A stretch of 64,000 nt of DNA from Mycolicibacterium litorale (GTDB lineage: Bacteria; Actinomycetota; Actinomycetes; Mycobacteriales; Mycobacteriaceae), in contig NZ_AP022586.1 in the NCBI RefSeq assembly GCF_010731695.1, positions 2,790,001 to 2,854,000 of the forward strand. Reading direction: 5' to 3'. Positions within the stretch are counted from its first letter, which is position 1, and every line of letters begins with the position of its first letter. Below the pieces are notes generated by a model that was given only the letters and a program-made list of their open reading frames with translations, was not told the origin of the DNA and made no database searches. A program made the translations under genes and the position numbers. This document shows positions 34,483 to 43,020 of this stretch, piece after piece.

Positions 34483-35522
34483 TGGTGGACTCCTCGGGTG
34501 GGCAGGAATTGGGGATCGGTGACGTCGTCACCGATGACACCGGTCTCACGCATCAGGTCGAAGATCGAGGACTCGTCCTCGGCCCACTTCTGATCGAAGC
34601 GGACGTCGTCGACCACCCAGTCATGTTGGGCCACATAGTCCTTCATGAACGCGATGTCCTCGGGCGTCTCGACGGCGAAGTGCTGTGGATATCGCTCGAT
34701 CATGTCGTCTCGGTGCCGCTGCCATTCACCGAGACCGCGCTCCCACAGGTCGAGGAACGCCGACACCTCGCCGGGATGCCCGTCGACCCAGTCTTTTCGG
34801 GCGACGAACACATTGCCCATCGGGCCGTCGTGACCCGGGGCGTCGAGTTCGGCGAACAGCTCCGCCGACGACTTCCCGTCGTAGAGGGGGCGGACGCTGC
34901 CCTCGCGCAGATCGCCGGCCGACAGGTCGGGGTAGCAGATGCACGCGTCGATCTCCCCGCGCGCCAACAGGTTCGAGAGGTTCTGGATGTCGGCGACGAT
35001 CACCTGATAGTCGTCGGCGAGGTTCACGTCGTGCATCTGCTTGAGCAGCGCGCTCCACACGAGCGTGCCTGACACGGTGGTGAAGACACCGAGCCGCTTG
35101 CCCTTCAGGTCGGCGAGGGTCTGAGCGGGGTCGTCGGCGCGCACGAGGATGCGGCTGCGCTCGGCGTTGTAGCGGCCGATGATCACCGTCTCGCGTTGTG
35201 TCTGCTCCTCGAGGCCAGGGACCTCGAACGACGCCGTGGAGATGATGTCGGCGTGTCCGCCGGCGAACAGGCCGAACTCGTCCCACGTCGCGCTGGTCTC
35301 GATGTGGTACCCGCTTTCGCGCTGCCACTCGTCGACGATGCCCGTCTCGTTCATGTAATCCCAGATCGGGTCTGGGGCGAACGTGAACCGGATGACGCCG
35401 TCGCGCGCTGCGCGCGATGATGCCGGGCCGCCGAGGCCGGCCGAGCACCCCGCGGTCAGCGTCACCATCGCCGCAGCGGCGACGGCGACCGCGGCACGAA
35501 TCGTCCGAGTGCTTCGTCGCAC
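34479..35522 (-). CDS. ABC importer substrate-binding lipoprotein (NMT1/SsuA-like)
   Basis: A 347-residue lipoprotein: signal peptide with a lipobox ending TAGCS (lipidated Cys about residue 26), then a two-lobed binding protein of the NMT1/SsuA/ThiY kind. DEFGLFAGGHADI, LKGKRLGVFTTVSGTLVW and ARGEIDACICYPD are typical positions around the binding cleft. These proteins bind alkanesulphonates, thiamine precursors, nitriles or other small aromatics. The GTG at 35522 is chosen because AGGAGG lies five bases upstream; a longer frame from 35537 would contain that site. It is the first gene of the ten-gene operon. Confidence 0.88.
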   Translation of the reverse strand: MRRSTRTIRAAVAVAAAAMVTLTAGCSAGLGGPASSRAARDGVIRFTFAPDPIWDYMNETGIVDEWQRESGYHIETSATWDEFGLFAGGHADIISTASFEVPGLEEQTQRETVIIGRYNAERSRILVRADDPAQTLADLKGKRLGVFTTVSGTLVWSALLKQMHDVNLADDYQVIVADIQNLSNLLARGEIDACICYPDLSAGDLREGSVRPLYDGKSSAELFAELDAPGHDGPMGNVFVARKDWVDGHPGEVSAFLDLWERGLGEWQRHRDDMIERYPQHFAVETPEDIAFMKDYVAQHDWVVDDVRFDQKWAEDESSIFDLMRETGVIGDDVTDPQFLPTRGVHQ

Positions 35523-35542
35523 GGGAACCTCCTGCATGTCAT

Positions 35543-35556
35543 GTGACGGCTGTCAC
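35543..35556. promoter_or_regulatory. Inverted repeat in the divergent operon/PucR promoter
   Basis: GTGAC-GGCT-GTCAC is a 14-base inverted repeat about 20 bases upstream of the lipoprotein start and 72 bases before the PucR start. Its position would allow control of both. Assignment to PucR is a guess. Confidence 0.35.
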
Positions 35557-35627
35557 CGTCCGCACCAGACTGATGGAGTCGACCCAACCCGGGCAATGTC
35601 TTGACGTACACACTTATGCTTCGAAAC

Positions 35628-37340
35628 ATGTCGTCGGCGACACTGAAGCCCGATCTGGCGCGATGGCTCGACGCGCTGGCCGGTATCGGCGAGGCGGTGG
35701 GCGGTGACGAGCCGGTCATCGATCTCGTCGACCGGGTCGCCCGTACGGCGTGCGACCTGCTGGGTTACGACTTCTGCGCGGTGTTCCTGCCGACCGCGGA
35801 CCGCCGAGCGCTCACGATCGTCGGCTCGCACGGCCTCTCCCCCGACTACGTGGCGCAGGTCAACGCCGATCGACCGATCCTGCTCGACGTCCGCGGCGCC
35901 GAAGAAGCCCCGACCAGCGTCGCGTTCCGCACCGGGGAGGTCGTGACGCTCGAGGACATCGAGACGACGCCCGGCATCGGCCCGTGGGGCGGTGTGGCCC
36001 AGGAGCAGGGATACCGGGCACTGGTGTCGGTGCCGCTGCGCCGGGCGGGGGTGGTCGTCGGGGCACTCAACGGGTACCGCACCGCGCCACACCGGTTCGA
36101 CGCCGTCGAGATCGGCCTGGTGACGACGCTCGCCTCGCAGGTCGCCGTCGCACTCGGCACCGCGCAGCTGCGGTCGCGGGAACAGGACACCATCCGGGAA
36201 CTGCGCCGGGCCGAGGAGGTGCACGCGCTGCTCACGGCCACCGCGCTGCGCGGCGAGGGGGTGTCGGGGGTGGCGACCGCGCTGGCCGAGCTGTTGGCCA
36301 GGCCTGTGCTGATCGACGATGTCTACGGCGCCGCGCTGGCCGAGGCCCGGTGGCCCTCGGACGGAGCTGTCGGGGAGGGGGTCGCCGCCGACGTGACCCT
36401 GGGCGGCGAGGTGGTCGCCCGCGTCCGGGTCACCGCCACCGAAGACGACCTGTCTCCTCTCGACATGCGCGCCGTCGAACACGCGACCGTCGTCACGGCG
36501 CTGGAACTGATGCGCGCCCGCACCGCGGCCGAGGTGGAGCAGCGGCTCCGCGGATCGCTGGTCGCCGATCTGCTGAGCACCGACGGCGCCGACATGGCGG
36601 CGTTGCTCGACCGTGCGCGGCGGCTGGGCTGGGATCTGTCCGGCGAGCAGACCCTGATCGCGGTGCGATCTGCGGACCCGCAGGCTGCGGACGACCGAAC
36701 CGCCACCGAGCGGCTGCTGGCCGGTGCGGACAGGTTTGCGGCGACGGTCACGCCCCGTCCGCTGGCGGCCGTGTACCGGGGCGATCTGGTGCTCATCGCG
36801 GCGCCGTTCGCGACGGCGCCCGGCCGGATCCGGGGGGCGGCCGCGGTGGCCCGTCGCCTGGTCGACCATCTCACGGACACCGGGGTGATCGGTCGCGCGG
36901 TGGCCGGGGTGACCCCCGCGGCGGCCGCGGTCGAACTACCCGGTCTGCTCCGAACGCTGCGTGGCGCAATGGATCTCGCGGCAGACACCACCTCGGATGC
37001 GACGACGACGGTGATCGATCTGCGCGACGTCGCGATCGACCACCTACTGTTGCAGCTCGACGACCCGCAGCGGCTGCGCGACTACGCCACGACGGTGCTG
37101 GGGCCGGCCCTCGAGTACGACCGCGAGCACGGCAGCGAGCTGCTGCGCACGGCACGGGTGCTGCTGGAGCGCGACCTGGATCGCCGGGCGGCGGCCGAGG
37201 CGCTGCACCTGCACCCGAACACCGTGGCTCAGCGGATGCGTCGGCTCGAGGCGCTGACAGGCCTGCGCCCGACCCGGCCCCGCGATCTGCTGCAGCTCAG
37301 CTCGGCGCTGACCGTGGCACGGATCGCCGGCCTCGGATGA
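35628..37340 (+). CDS. PucR-type transcriptional regulator with GAF domain
   Basis: A regulator of about 570 residues: a GAF domain (about residues 15-170, with DFCAVFLPTADRRALTIVGS), a middle coiled-coil/GGDEF-like region, and a C-terminal PucR helix-turn-helix (about 500-560, RRAAAEALHLHPNTVAQRMRRLEALTGL). PucR proteins often activate purine, nicotine or other N-heterocycle catabolism; PmfR in the nicotine regulon is an example. The start is uncertain: ATG at 35628 is used, with ATG 35616 and TTG 35601 also in frame and no ribosome site before any of them. It diverges from the operon it probably controls. Confidence 0.85.
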   Translation: MSSATLKPDLARWLDALAGIGEAVGGDEPVIDLVDRVARTACDLLGYDFCAVFLPTADRRALTIVGSHGLSPDYVAQVNADRPILLDVRGAEEAPTSVAFRTGEVVTLEDIETTPGIGPWGGVAQEQGYRALVSVPLRRAGVVVGALNGYRTAPHRFDAVEIGLVTTLASQVAVALGTAQLRSREQDTIRELRRAEEVHALLTATALRGEGVSGVATALAELLARPVLIDDVYGAALAEARWPSDGAVGEGVAADVTLGGEVVARVRVTATEDDLSPLDMRAVEHATVVTALELMRARTAAEVEQRLRGSLVADLLSTDGADMAALLDRARRLGWDLSGEQTLIAVRSADPQAADDRTATERLLAGADRFAATVTPRPLAAVYRGDLVLIAAPFATAPGRIRGAAAVARRLVDHLTDTGVIGRAVAGVTPAAAAVELPGLLRTLRGAMDLAADTTSDATTTVIDLRDVAIDHLLLQLDDPQRLRDYATTVLGPALEYDREHGSELLRTARVLLERDLDRRAAAEALHLHPNTVAQRMRRLEALTGLRPTRPRDLLQLSSALTVARIAGLG

Positions 37341-37384
37341 CGGGCGCTACCCGGCAGCCGTCGCGCTCAGCGATACTCCTGTCC

Positions 37385-37390
37385 TATTAT
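37385..37390 (+). promoter_or_regulatory. Probable -10 element (TATTAT) of a leaderless transcript
   Basis: TATTAT ends six bases before the kmtR start codon (37397). Transcription would begin at or next to the ATG, giving a leaderless mRNA, which is common in mycobacteria and explains the missing ribosome site. A -35 element is not obvious. Confidence 0.5.
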
Positions 37391-37409
37391 CTGCGTATGA
37401 ATGCAGATA
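37388..37409. promoter_or_regulatory. SmtB/ArsR-type operator overlapping the start codon
   Basis: TATCTGC-N8-GCAGATA is a perfect inverted repeat with seven-base arms. It spans the presumed -10 element end and the start codon of the KmtR-like gene. Interrupted A/T-edged palindromes of this form are usual ArsR/SmtB operators, and the position would let a bound repressor block RNA polymerase. Confidence 0.78.
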
Positions 37410-37813
37410 GTCAGCGATGCGCTCGGCGGCTGCCCGACGATCAGGTGGACCTCGTCGTCGAGGTGTTCCGGATGCTCGCCGATGCCACCCGGGTGCAGAT
37501 CCTCTGGGCACTGGTGAGCCGTGAGATGTCGGTAAATGATCTTGCCGCTCATGTGAACAAGCCCGCGCCCTCGGTCTCGCAACACCTGGCGAAGCTGCGG
37601 ATGGCCCGGTTGGTCCAGACCCGCCGAGACGGCACCAGCGTCATCTACAGCGTCGACAACGAGCACATCAAGCAGCTCGTCACCGATGCGGTGTACAACG
37701 CCGAACACGCCGGTCCGGGTGTTCCCGGCCATCACCGGGAGGCCGCGGATCTGGCGACCCTGCACGACGGCTCGGCCGCCAGAGGCGCGCGCGGGCAGGG
37801 ACGCGGCGCATGA
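37397..37813 (+). CDS. kmtR: KmtR-like nickel/cobalt-sensing ArsR/SmtB repressor
   Basis: A 138-residue ArsR/SmtB repressor with a winged helix (about residues 20-95). The C-terminal metal-ligand set matches M. tuberculosis KmtR by spacing: His90, Glu103, His104, His112 and His113 here versus the published His88, Glu101, His102, His110 and His111. This points to Ni(II)/Co(II) sensing. KmtR is known to control a CDF exporter, and exactly such a gene follows with a four-base overlap (ATGA, 37810-37813). Metal binding should release the repressor from the palindrome at 37388-37409. The spacing match is seen in the sequence; the metal specificity is taken from the family. Confidence 0.82.
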   Translation: MNADSQRCARRLPDDQVDLVVEVFRMLADATRVQILWALVSREMSVNDLAAHVNKPAPSVSQHLAKLRMARLVQTRRDGTSVIYSVDNEHIKQLVTDAVYNAEHAGPGVPGHHREAADLATLHDGSAARGARGQGRGA

Positions 37814-38826
37814 GCCGCGAGGCGGGCCACGGGCATCCTCACCACCACCACCATCACCATCACACTTCGACGGGTGGGGGCCGGATTCGTGGGGCGGTCA
37901 GAGAGGTGTTCGCACCTCACAGCCACGACGCGTCGGACAGCATCGACGGCGCGCTCGAGTCAAGTGCCGCGGGCATCCGGGCGGTGAAGACCAGCCTCGT
38001 CATCCTGGGCGCCACCACGGTGGTGCAGATCGCGATCGTGATGCTCTCGGGATCGGTTGCGCTGCTTGCCGATACGGTACACAACTTCTCCGATGCGATG
38101 ACGGCGATTCCGTTGTGGATCGCGTTCGCACTCGGAACGAGAACCGCCACTCGGCGCTACACCTACGGGTACGGACGGGCAGAAGACATCGCGGGGCTCT
38201 TCGTGGTCGCGATGATCGCGCTGTCCGCGATCGTTGCCGGCGTCGAGTCGATTCGCCGCCTCATCGCCCCTGCGCCGATCGAACACGTCGGTTGGGTGGC
38301 CGCGGCGGGTCTGGTCGGATTCCTCGGTAACGAGTTGGTCGCCGTCTACCGAATCCGTGTCGGACGCCGTATCGGCTCGGCGGCACTCGTGGCCGACGGC
38401 CTGCACGCCCGCACAGACGGATTCACCTCGCTCGCAGTGGTTCTCGGTGCCGCGGGGGTCGCGCTGGGCTTCCCGCTGGCCGATCCCGTCATCGGGTTGC
38501 TCATCACCGTGGCGATTCTCGCGGTCTTGCGGACCGCCGCGCGTGACGTGTTCCGGCGCCTCATGGACGGAGTCGATCCGGCACTGATCGAGACGGCGGA
38601 GACCGCGCTCGCGGCCGAGCCGGGGGTCACTGACGTGGGGAGCGTCAAGATGCGTTGGATCGGCCACCGACTCCACGCGGAAGCCGAGCTGGACATCGAT
38701 TCCGGTATCACCCTCGCGGAGGCACATCGCATCGCGCACAGCGCCGAACACACCCTCACCCATGCGGTGCCGAAGCTATCGACCGCACTGGTGCACGCGT
38801 ATCCGGCGCGCGTCGAGAGCCGGTGA
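37810..38826 (+). CDS. CDF-family divalent cation exporter (probably Ni/Co)
   Basis: A 338-residue cation diffusion facilitator. It has a His-rich cytosolic N-terminus (HGHPHHHHHHHH, residues 7-18, plus HSHD), six membrane segments with the transport-site residues in ADTVHNFSDA (His91, Asp95) and ADGLHARTDG, and a cytosolic C-terminal domain with HAEAELDIDSG. It exports divalent metal in exchange for protons. The coupling to the KmtR-like sensor suggests nickel/cobalt as cargo. The known KmtR target in M. tuberculosis, Rv2025c, is also a CDF exporter. Confidence 0.9.
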   Translation: MSREAGHGHPHHHHHHHHTSTGGGRIRGAVREVFAPHSHDASDSIDGALESSAAGIRAVKTSLVILGATTVVQIAIVMLSGSVALLADTVHNFSDAMTAIPLWIAFALGTRTATRRYTYGYGRAEDIAGLFVVAMIALSAIVAGVESIRRLIAPAPIEHVGWVAAAGLVGFLGNELVAVYRIRVGRRIGSAALVADGLHARTDGFTSLAVVLGAAGVALGFPLADPVIGLLITVAILAVLRTAARDVFRRLMDGVDPALIETAETALAAEPGVTDVGSVKMRWIGHRLHAEAELDIDSGITLAEAHRIAHSAEHTLTHAVPKLSTALVHAYPARVESR

Positions 38827-38838
38827 CTCCCGCTCACC

Positions 38839-39126
38839 TCATACCGGCGAGAGGTCGTACGGCGGCTCCCCCACGCCGCTGACCATGAGCTGGCCGGACG
38901 GTATCCTCTCGACCAATCGCACTGGGGAGCTGCGCTTCCCGATCCACAGGTGGGCCGGCTTGCCCGCCTGGAGCTCGTCGGGAGCGCCGTAGGCCAGGCC
39001 CTGCCAGTGGTATCGCCCGTCGATCGGGTTCAGGTGACCGGCCAGGCGTACTCGGACCGGACACCGCGTGCCTGCCACATCCAGTTCGGCGTCCCCGTCG
39101 AATACGCCGCTCTCGTCGACGCTCAC
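38839..39126 (-). CDS. DUF4873 protein
   Basis: A small beta-rich protein of about 95 residues matching DUF4873 (VFDGDAELDVAG, then VRVRLAGHLNPIDGRYHW, and a C-terminal APVRLVERIP-like strand). The function is unknown. In mycobacteria the domain is often next to or fused with oxygenases or monooxygenases, and here it directly follows the AurF-like oxygenase. I use the GTG at 39126, whose four-base overlap with the preceding stop (39123-39126) is typical of coupling; a GTG at 39147 would add seven residues. Confidence 0.75.
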   Translation of the reverse strand: MSVDESGVFDGDAELDVAGTRCPVRVRLAGHLNPIDGRYHWQGLAYGAPDELQAGKPAHLWIGKRSSPVRLVERIPSGQLMVSGVGEPPYDLSPV

Positions 39127-40040
39127 AGGAAGTTGCTGCGCTTCCACATCCGCCGGCCGATCCGGCTCATGAGCCCGACCTCTTCGAGGAACGTCGCCAG
39201 CGGAGCGAATCCGGCTCGCATCGTCTCGTGGAAGTGCGGGTTGGCACGGGCCTGTCGACGCGCCTCGCGGGCGTCGAGCCCGGCCCGGCGATACACCGCC
39301 GGGTTGGTGAACAGGTAGCGGTAGAACGGCCCACCGGCACCGTGGATCGTGCCGAGGAGGTACCGGTTGATCGGCCGCATCGCGGGGACGTCGCGGCGCG
39401 CGCCGTCGCGGGCGAACTGGATGTGGCGTGCCTCCTCGGTGACGTGGATCCGCATGACCCGGCTCACGATCGGCTGCAGTTCCGGATCGTCGAGGATCTG
39501 CCGCTGCAGCGCATCGAAGATCTCCTCACCGACCAGCGCGGCGATCCACAGGACCGTCTTCTGGAACACCAACGGCAGCGTGTTGATGATCATCCGCTGG
39601 AACCGCTTCGGCTGGAAGGGTTTGCCGCCGACGGCCTCGATCGTTCGGCCGAACATGACCATGTGGCGGGTCTCGTCGCCGAGTTCGGTCAGTGAGTAGT
39701 GGGTGGAGGGTGACGTGCAGTCGGCGTGCATCAGGCCGCGCAGCAGCGCCTGATTGAGGATGTTCTCGAACCAGACGCCGGCCGACAGCAGGTTGATGAA
39801 CTCCTGGCGCGACAGCTCGATCTGCTGTTCGCGGGTCATCTCGGCCCACATCGGTGTGCCGTACAGCGACACCACCCGCGGCGGCAGAAAGAACTTGTCG
39901 GGAACGACCGGCGTGTCCCAGTCGATGTCGACGACGGGGGCGTACGACTTCTTGGCCGATCCCCGCAACAGCCGCTCTGAGAAGTCGTCCCGACTGGGCG
40001 ATGTGCCGGTTGACGGAGCCTGGTCGATGGTGCCGGCCAT
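39123..40040 (-). CDS. AurF-like diiron oxygenase
   Basis: A 305-residue helical protein with the four diiron-ligand helices of the AurF (p-aminobenzoate N-oxygenase) family: FINLLSAGVWFEN (Glu), LTELGDETRHMVMFGR (ExxH), LVGEEIFDALQR (Glu) and VTEEARHIQFAR (ExxH). AurF oxidises arylamines to nitro compounds; mycobacterial members have unknown substrates. AGGAGG lies five bases before the ATG at 40040. It is divergent from the TetR gene at 40207 across a candidate operator, and coupled to DUF4873 downstream. Confidence 0.85.
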   Translation of the reverse strand: MAGTIDQAPSTGTSPSRDDFSERLLRGSAKKSYAPVVDIDWDTPVVPDKFFLPPRVVSLYGTPMWAEMTREQQIELSRQEFINLLSAGVWFENILNQALLRGLMHADCTSPSTHYSLTELGDETRHMVMFGRTIEAVGGKPFQPKRFQRMIINTLPLVFQKTVLWIAALVGEEIFDALQRQILDDPELQPIVSRVMRIHVTEEARHIQFARDGARRDVPAMRPINRYLLGTIHGAGGPFYRYLFTNPAVYRRAGLDAREARRQARANPHFHETMRAGFAPLATFLEEVGLMSRIGRRMWKRSNFL

Positions 40041-40109
40041 GGGGGCCTCCTGCTGGTCGGGTGCGTTCGGACACTGGCGTTCGACCCAACGAGCGCCATC
40101 AGTACGAAA

Positions 40110-40134
40110 GATACATTCTTCGTTCGTTTGTATC
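40110..40134. promoter_or_regulatory. Inverted repeat, probable TetR operator
   Basis: GATACA-N13-TGTATC lies in the 166-base divergent region between the AurF-like gene and the TetR gene. Imperfect symmetry continues outside the arms (AAA on one side, AAT on the other). It is the only clear dyad in that region, so it is the likely operator for both genes. Confidence 0.55.
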
Positions 40135-40206
40135 AATCGTCTGTGTGCAGGCTTTAGACTGCGTGAGCACCGTCGTCCCCAGAGCGGCCCATGTCGAGGA
40201 GATCCG

Positions 40207-40839
40207 ATGAAGTACAGCGGCCTGCTCGCCAAGGCGGTACAGCGATTCGGGTCGCCGACGGCGGAGGGAAACGCCGAACGGATCCTCGACGCGGCGCTCA
40301 AGCAGTTCGAGCTGTTCGGGATCCGCCGCTCGACGGTGGAGGACATCACCCGTCGTTCCGGATTGGCGCGGGTCACGCTGTACCGGAACTTCGCGAACAA
40401 GGACGCCATCGTCGAAGCGGTGCTCTTGCGGGAACTCGAGCGGTTTCTCTCCGACCTCGCCGCCGAGGCCGGCGGTTACGCCGAAGCCGAGGACAAGCTG
40501 GTCGAGGGGTTCGTCTTCACGCTGACCACGTTGCGTGACCATGCGCTGCTGCAGCGGTTGCTCGCCACGGAGCCGGAAACCGTGTTGCCGTTCCTCACCG
40601 TCGAGGGCGACAGCGTCGTCCGGACGGCCTCGTCGTTCCTGGCCCATCAGCTCGCGGTGGCCCTGCCCGACGACCATCGCACGCAGCTCGAGCTGCTCGA
40701 GGTCGCCGAGGTCACCGTCCGGGTCATCGTGTCGTTCGTGCTGACACCGTCGCAGAACGTCGCGCTCGGCGACGACGATGCCGCCCGGTCGTTCGCGCGC
40801 CGCTACCTCGTCCCGCCGCTGTTGGGGTTGGCCCGCTAA
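40207..40839 (+). CDS. TetR/AcrR family regulator
   Basis: A 210-residue TetR protein. The helix-turn-helix is at about residues 37-62 (TVEDITRRSGLARVTLYRNFANKD). A helical effector domain follows. GGAG lies eight bases before the ATG at 40207. It diverges from the AurF-like oxygenase operon and probably represses it; the effector is unknown. Its stop overlaps the end of the convergent RibD-like gene by four bases. Confidence 0.88.
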   Translation: MKYSGLLAKAVQRFGSPTAEGNAERILDAALKQFELFGIRRSTVEDITRRSGLARVTLYRNFANKDAIVEAVLLRELERFLSDLAAEAGGYAEAEDKLVEGFVFTLTTLRDHALLQRLLATEPETVLPFLTVEGDSVVRTASSFLAHQLAVALPDDHRTQLELLEVAEVTVRVIVSFVLTPSQNVALGDDDAARSFARRYLVPPLLGLAR

Positions 40840-41378
40840 CGGCGCGGTTCGTACCGCATCGCGACAGCGCCCGAGGCGAACTCACGCCGGCCGACGAGTT
40901 CGAGGTCGATGGGCTTGGACAGGCCCGCGAACAACGTCGGCCCGTGGCCCACGATCCTCGGCTGCACGACGAACTCGTACTCGTCGATCAGCCCCAGCTC
41001 CGCCAACGCGAGCGGAAGCTGCAGGCCCCCGACGTACAGGCCCTCCCCGGGCTCGCGTTTGAGCTGTTCGACAGCGTCTCTCAGATCGCCGCGCAGGAGT
41101 TCGGCGTTCCAGTCGACCCGGTCGAGGGTGCTCGACACGACATACTTCTTGGCCGCGTCGATGGTCCGCGCGAAAGGTCGTGTCCACTCAGGCATGTCGT
41201 CTGCCGGCGACCGCCACGCGGACTCCATCATCTGGTAGATCACCCGACCGAAGATGAGGGCGTCCGCGCGGCCGATGGTCTCGGCGGCGTAGCGATGCAG
41301 TTCCTCGTCCGGGATCCCGGCGCGGTGGTCGCAGCAGCCGTCGAGGGTCACGTTGATCGAGTAGCGGAGGGGACGCAC
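40836..41378 (-). CDS. RibD C-terminal / dihydrofolate-reductase-fold protein
   Basis: A 180-residue member of the dihydrofolate reductase family close to the RibD reductase domain (VRPLRYSINVTLDGCCDH at the start, ADALIFGRVIYQMM at about 40-53, GLYVGGLQLPLALAELGLIDEYEF at about 115-138). It probably reduces a pteridine- or pyrimidine-like compound with NADPH; the substrate is not known. Two GTG codons (41378 and 41393) could start it. I prefer the inner one because family members begin with M-R-x-L-x-Y-S. Confidence 0.82.
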   Translation of the reverse strand: MRPLRYSINVTLDGCCDHRAGIPDEELHRYAAETIGRADALIFGRVIYQMMESAWRSPADDMPEWTRPFARTIDAAKKYVVSSTLDRVDWNAELLRGDLRDAVEQLKREPGEGLYVGGLQLPLALAELGLIDEYEFVVQPRIVGHGPTLFAGLSKPIDLELVGRREFASGAVAMRYEPRR

Positions 41379-41429
41379 CCCGTAAGGATGCACGAGGGGC
41401 GGCGCGCCGGTTGCGGTTCCGTGGAAGAC

Positions 41430-42869
41430 CTAGTGCACCGGTGTGGCGGCTGCGGTCGCCGGTCGGCGTCCCGTGAAAAGCCCCACGATGACGACGACCA
41501 CGCCGATCACCGCGGCGACGGTGAAAGCAGCACGCACACCGGGTAGGTCGGGCGCCCCGCCCGACACCGACGCCTTGGTCATGACGGTGATGAACAACGC
41601 CGTACCCGCAGCGCCGGCGACCTGTTGCAGCGTTGTGAGGATCGCGCTTCCGTGCGTGTACAGCGATTCGGGCAGAGCCCCCAACGCGTCGGTCATCAGC
41701 GGTGTGAACATCATCGACAGACCCACCATCATGACCGTCTGCAAGCCGATGATCTCCCACATCGGTGAGGTCGCCGACAGCGTCGCGAACCCCCACAGCG
41801 ACGCGCAGAGCATGAGCGAGCCCGGGATGACGAGCAACCGAGCGCCCAGCCGGTCGTAGATGCGCCCCACCAGTGGGCCTGCCACTCCCATCAAGATGCC
41901 GCCGGGCAGGCTCACCAGGCCTGCTGCTAACGCGCTCTGCCCCAGCACATCCTGCACGTAGAGCGGCAGCATGATGATCGCGCCGAACAGCGCCATGAAC
42001 CCGAGGATCACCAGCGACAGCGATAGTGAGAAACGTCGATAGGCAAAGGGGCGCAGGTCCAGAAACGCCCGCTCGCGCCGCTGCAGCTGCACCTGCCGGA
42101 TACCGAAGACCACCAATGCCGTTGCGCCGACGGCGATCGGTACCCATGCGGGCGCAGCCTGCCGTCCACTTCCGGATTCACCGATGAGCGAGAGACCGAA
42201 CACCAGACCGGCGAAGCCGACGGCGGAAAGTGGTATGGACGCGGGATCGATCGGCGTCGGGCGCTGCCGTTCGTCGGCCACGCGCAGCCGTGCGACGCCC
42301 GCCGCCAACGCGAGCGCCCCGATTGGCAGCACGATCCAGAACATCCACCGCCAGCTCAGTGAGCCGAGGATGATGCCCGACAGTGTCGGACCGATTGCGG
42401 GGGCCACCGCGATGACGATCGAGATGGTTCCCATTGTCCGTCCGCGCCGCTCAGGCGGGATCAGGGTCATCACCATCGTCATCAGCAGCGGCACCATGAC
42501 CGCGGTGCCGCACGCCTGCACGATCCGGCCGGCCAGCAGGACCGCGAAGCCGGGTGCCACGGCTGATATCACGGTGCCCGCGCAGAACAACGCCATCGAT
42601 GTCAGGTAGACGCCTCGCACCGGGAACCGCTGCAGCAGCGACCCGCACATCGGGATGACGACCGCCATGGTCAGAAGGAACCCACTGGTCAGCCACTGTG
42701 CGGTGCTGGCCGTGATGTCCAGATCGACGATCAAGGCGGGCAGAGCGACGCTCATGATCGTCTCGTTGAGGATCATGACGAACGCCGACCCGACGAGTAT
42801 GGCGATGATCGCGTTGGCGCTGGATGGCAGGCGCTCGCGGGTCGAGGGCTCCTGTGCCTCGGTGGTCAT
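41430..42869 (-). CDS. DHA2-family multidrug efflux MFS transporter
   Basis: A 479-residue exporter with about fourteen membrane segments, as in EmrB/QacA. The signatures are LNETIMSVALPALIVDL in segment 1 (motif D-like), SLLQRFPVRGVYL (motif A) and APAIGPTLSGIILGSLSWRWMFW in segment 5 (motif C of drug:H+ antiporters). GGGAGGT precedes the ATG at 42869. It stands alone, divergent from the GH3 glycosidase. Its cargo cannot be predicted. Confidence 0.9.
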   Translation of the reverse strand: MTTEAQEPSTRERLPSSANAIIAILVGSAFVMILNETIMSVALPALIVDLDITASTAQWLTSGFLLTMAVVIPMCGSLLQRFPVRGVYLTSMALFCAGTVISAVAPGFAVLLAGRIVQACGTAVMVPLLMTMVMTLIPPERRGRTMGTISIVIAVAPAIGPTLSGIILGSLSWRWMFWIVLPIGALALAAGVARLRVADERQRPTPIDPASIPLSAVGFAGLVFGLSLIGESGSGRQAAPAWVPIAVGATALVVFGIRQVQLQRRERAFLDLRPFAYRRFSLSLSLVILGFMALFGAIIMLPLYVQDVLGQSALAAGLVSLPGGILMGVAGPLVGRIYDRLGARLLVIPGSLMLCASLWGFATLSATSPMWEIIGLQTVMMVGLSMMFTPLMTDALGALPESLYTHGSAILTTLQQVAGAAGTALFITVMTKASVSGGAPDLPGVRAAFTVAAVIGVVVVIVGLFTGRRPATAAATPVH

Positions 42870-43020
42870 GTACCTCCCTGATTGTTCGTTCGGCTAACCA
42901 GAATAGGCGAGTCGCTTCACCCAGCAGTCGACGCCGAGACGACCTACCGGATCCGGCCTCTCCTGGCACGTCGAGGGTCGTGAAACTGGCACCCCAAGAA
43001 CTGCAGCCGTACCGTTTGGC

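Noticed and set aside
35601..35620. TTGACG and TATGCT as -35/-10 elements of the PucR promoter
   Set aside because: The spacing is only eight bases, too short for a promoter.
35553..36869. 438-codon minus-strand frame opposite the PucR gene
   Set aside because: No recognisable domain, rich in Arg/His/Gly; the plus strand encodes GAF and PucR domains.
37822..37872. CRISPR-like or simple repeat from the CAC/CAT run
   Set aside because: It encodes the His-rich N-terminus of the CDF exporter; there are no spacers.
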